Shown here one piece after another: positions 61,695 to 64,000 of a stretch of 64,000 bases of DNA. Position numbers and translations under genes: made by a program. Where the stretch lies: assembly GCF_022539665.2 (NCBI RefSeq), contig NC_081333.1, forward strand, positions 4,772,971 to 4,836,970, given 5' to 3'. The notes beneath the pieces were generated by a model. The model was not told the origin of the DNA. It saw only the letters and a program-made list of their open reading frames with translations, and made no database searches. Origin of the DNA: Daphnia carinata. Lineage: Eukaryota; Arthropoda; Branchiopoda; Diplostraca; Daphniidae. Each line of letters starts with the position of its first letter. Position 1 is the first letter of the stretch.

Positions 61695-63243
61695 CCCTAG
61701 TAGCACATCGGCACCGTTTTGGCACCGTTTTGGTGCCGGGTTTAGGTATGTCAGGTACCGTTTTGGTGCCCAGTTCCCATCCAATTCATTACGAATTCGC
61801 ACACGATGTCCGCCCCAAAACACCGGAAAACCAGGACCTGTTTAACACCCGATATACGGCATCGAAACGGTGCCGTTATTGTAACCAAAATGACATGGGG
61901 TTTTCATGCCGGTATACGGTTACGGATCGGGAACCCAATTTTGGTTTACATTGGTGAAGTAAGAATAAATATTGGTAACAGAAACTGATTTCTTTATTTT
62001 TCTTATAATTTGACATAAACATGAGATTTCCTTGAACATAAACTACACAGAACGGAATGGAAACAGACATTTCTTGACTAAAGAAAATAAAGGCAAAAAA
62101 AGTTTTTTTCTTTTGAGTTTCCTTCGGGTGCCAACTTTTGCCAAAGCATCCCTGGCCTGTGTGTATGTTCTTGGAATATAGCAGCGAATAGCAATAAATG
62201 AAGTAAAATTTAACGTGTTAAAATATTGTACATACTTACCATAGGAATTTATGACTGTTGTATCAAGGGTGATCCACCCTGTAGAAGGTGTGCTACCTCT
62301 GATTATTAATGTGTCCACATTGTTATTGTTTTCAAGCCAACGGTTGGTATTGGTACTCTTGTTGTACCACGATGAGAGCCCTATGGCCAGCCACTGCAGC
62401 GACTTGTTTTCAACAATCACATATTTGTGAGATTTGGTGTTGATAGCCTGCAATTCATTGCAGGCTTCTTTGTAGCTACCTATAATAAAGTTATTAATGA
62501 AGGTTAGTTTAAAATTATAATTTACTTTATCACAGGATTTCACAAGACATCCTGGGACACTCTCCCAATCATCTGATGGAACACTGTTTTCTTTCACAAA
62601 TGACGACACATCGACGCACTCGGGTGGCCACAAGACGTTTTCACCATCGAACCAAGAATGAAGAACGATGGCATTAACTTTTAAATTTTCCTATCGCACT
62701 ACTAAGTACTTAGAAGGTCCTTCCATTTTTGAATCCTAATGTTTACGTTCAATCTACGAGTATAGAACACTTCTAGAGAAACGTTGCCGTACGTTAAGTA
62801 TCTGCACTCTACATATTAAGACTTATATGTTTAAATATATATTACATCGAACATTCCCTCCACCACGTTAATTTTATTGATGCAAAAACATCTAATTTAT
62901 TTTTAAACCTTCAAATATGGCATAATACCCAAGTTTTTCTTAATTACAGGAAGTGAGATAATAATATAGTAAAACAAGTGGCAACGTTCATTTCATCTCT
63001 GAAGAAGACGCCATTTTTAATGAGCACAACATTTAAATGATGCCGCTTTGATGCCGATTTCGTGCCTAAAACGTGTGTCGGCTCTCTCCGTCATCTGCGG
63101 AAGGTTTCGAGTGACGAAATGGTACCCTTTGCATACCCGGCTTGAGGATGCCTTAGGTATCCTGCAAACGGATACCATTTTGGTGCCTGAAATAGGTGTG
63201 GGCACCTTTCGGGAACCGAAACGGCACCGTGTGCTAATAGGGG
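61695..63243. mobile_element. 1.55-kb DNA transposon-like element with TIRs
   Basis: Left end CCCTAGTAGCACATCGGCAC and right end GTGCCGTTTCGG... read inward as the reverse complement (GCCGTGTGCTAATAGGGG region); about 28 bp match with several changes. Both subterminal regions are crowded with GGTGCC / GGCACC and ATGCCG words in both orientations. It carries the ORF listed at 62043-62690 and no recognisable transposase. CTCT flanks both ends but no convincing 8-bp duplication was found. Confidence 0.6.
62043..62690 (-). CDS. Unrecognised ORF within TIR element, two related segments
   Basis: One minus-strand frame is open from about 62690 to 62043. It has two similar segments: first HSWFDGENVLWPPECVD, then a W, then GSYKEACNEL; second SSWYNKSTNTNRWLEN, then W and, after an insert, TYTQARDALAKV. 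The shared plan is S-W, W, W and Y-x-x-A-x-x-x-L. It ends in a basic KLKRKK. I recall a similar plan in arthropod transposon-linked proteins but cannot name a family. One or two introns may be hidden (a good donor GGTAAG sits at about 62241), so boundaries are uncertain. It may be a passenger or a first ORF of the transposon. Confidence 0.4.
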   Translation of the reverse strand, partial: ENLKVNAIVLHSWFDGENVLWPPECVDVSSFVKENSVPSDDWESVPGCLVKSCDKVNYNFKLTFINNFIIGSYKEACNELQAINTKSHKYVIVENKSLQWLAIGLSSWYNKSTNTNRWLENNNNVDTLIIRGSTPSTGWITLDTTVINSYGKYVQYFNTLNFTSFIAIRCYIPRTYTQARDALAKVGTRRKLKRKKLFLPLFSLVKKCLFPFRSV

Positions 63244-63373
63244 CTCTTTGCAAAAGCGTCCATTCAGGACGTCATAGGTATCATCCAACAGTTTCGTTAA
63301 CCTTTTGGTTGTATTTGAATCTGAAACAAAGGTTCGAAATTAACGAAACACATTGCTATAATTATTCCTATTA

Positions 63374-63990
63374 CCATAGCTGAAAGTATCGGTTACCGGC
63401 AAACAGTGCTTTAGTTTTCTTCTCCACGGGGAACTCGACAGTCAGACCGCGATTCAAATATAATCCAAGTGCGTTGGTGTTTGAAAACAATTGTGCTGCC
63501 AATAGAAGATTCATTTTTTGAAAATTATTCGGATGTAGCATGTCATTAGTAAGCCGACAACACGCTATAAGTTTTTTCCTCTTTGGAAACCGAGCAAATC
63601 TTCATAGGATTTACAGCCACTTCAGAAACTTGAAACTGCTAATAAATAAAACGTCATTTATATGCTTGGCAGTTATGAGCAAATATATATAATACGTTTG
63701 TATATATAATTACCTGCAGAATTCTATGCTTCTCCGTATGGTAGCCTGTGCGTTCAAGAAGGTGTGGGACATCGGTTAACCAGTGAATTCAGATTTTATC
63801 ATACATTGGATGAGTTTTGGCATTATCACCGTCTTTGTCACCACAAATACCAAAATTACCCATAGCTGATTTGTTGGTAAAAACAACATCATAAACAGTA
63901 GCTATGGCAATTGCACCGGTTCGGTCATAAAGACAAGAATTCTTTTCATTATGAGCTCAATCAGAACCATTCCTGGAGCAGCGCCCTTGG
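63374..63990 (-). pseudogene. P-element-like transposase relic
   Basis: Two blocks on the minus strand resemble conserved parts of P/THAP9-type transposases: HWLTDVPHLLERTG (about 63790-63740), like the family word DVPHLLK, and RLTNDMLHPNNFQKMNLLLA followed by AQLFSN (63556-63480), like the LT-x-x-H / KM-x-V-x-LAAQ-x-x-S region. Stops and frameshifts separate them, and it runs into the window end. Whether it belongs with the adjacent TIR element is not clear. Confidence 0.5.
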
Positions 63991-64000
63991 TGCCGAAACA

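Noticed and set aside
1-64000. CRISPR arrays, operons, bacterial ribosome binding sites
   Set aside because: None seen; the SecA motifs prompted a check, but the surrounding genes have spliceosomal introns and animal orthology.

Overview
The window looks like nuclear DNA of a small-genome arthropod, most probably a Daphnia-type branchiopod crustacean. Reasons: the conserved genes have introns of about 55-100 bp with GT..AG ends, there is a cluster of Rebers-Riddiford chitin-binding cuticle proteins, and the recognisable genes (numb, SF3B2, CGRRF1, a bHLH factor) are animal genes. The species is inferred, not shown. All exon joins below were made by hand from splice sites and reading phase, with no transcript evidence.

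Layout. 1-2.6 kb: a five-exon FkbM/Star-like methyltransferase-fold gene (+). 5.4-12.5 kb: a two-exon gene (+) for a 2353-residue protein built around a SecA-type DEAD motor; this is the most unusual gene here. 14.1-16.3 kb: a six-exon unrecognised gene (-) with an internally duplicated exon pair and only phase-1 introns. 17.3-20.6 kb: gene-poor, with two hAT-like MITEs that each keep perfect 8-bp target duplications, and a perfect 29-bp-stem palindrome. 21.0 kb: a possible tiny secreted peptide.

22.1-34.0 kb: a cuticle gene array. Three tandem copies of a head-to-head gene pair (one minus, one plus gene) are preceded by a truncated leftover of a fourth plus gene. The tail-to-tail spacers carry tRNA-Ile(UAU) copies (one well preserved with a 46-nt intron, the others decayed) and tRNA-Arg-like relics, so the duplicated unit is about 3.1-3.5 kb of gene pair plus tRNA. 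Two members carry nonsense codons, three of the six paired genes are intact and ordinary, and the last plus gene has an expanded 39-bp coding minisatellite. A separate RR-1 cuticle gene ends the cluster at 33.5-34.0 kb.

35.4-41.0 kb: a decayed LTR retrotransposon of the gypsy/errantivirus type (LTRs, 4-bp target duplication, gag with CCHC knuckle, env-like membrane remnant, most of pol missing). 41.4-42.7 kb: a decayed Ty1/copia pol piece. 44.0-46.5 kb: numb (-). 49.7-52.3 kb: Sf3b2 (+). 54.6-56.5 kb: a bHLH transcription factor (-). 57.6-58.8 kb: Cgrrf1 (-). 59.2-64 kb: transposon-rich end with a fold-back element, a 1.55-kb terminal-inverted-repeat element carrying a non-transposase ORF, and a broken P-element-like transposase relic.

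The genes do not form one pathway. The cuticle genes work together in exoskeleton building; the other conserved genes are ordinary housekeeping and developmental genes; the SecA-like protein stands apart as a bacterial-type translocase motor in an animal genome.
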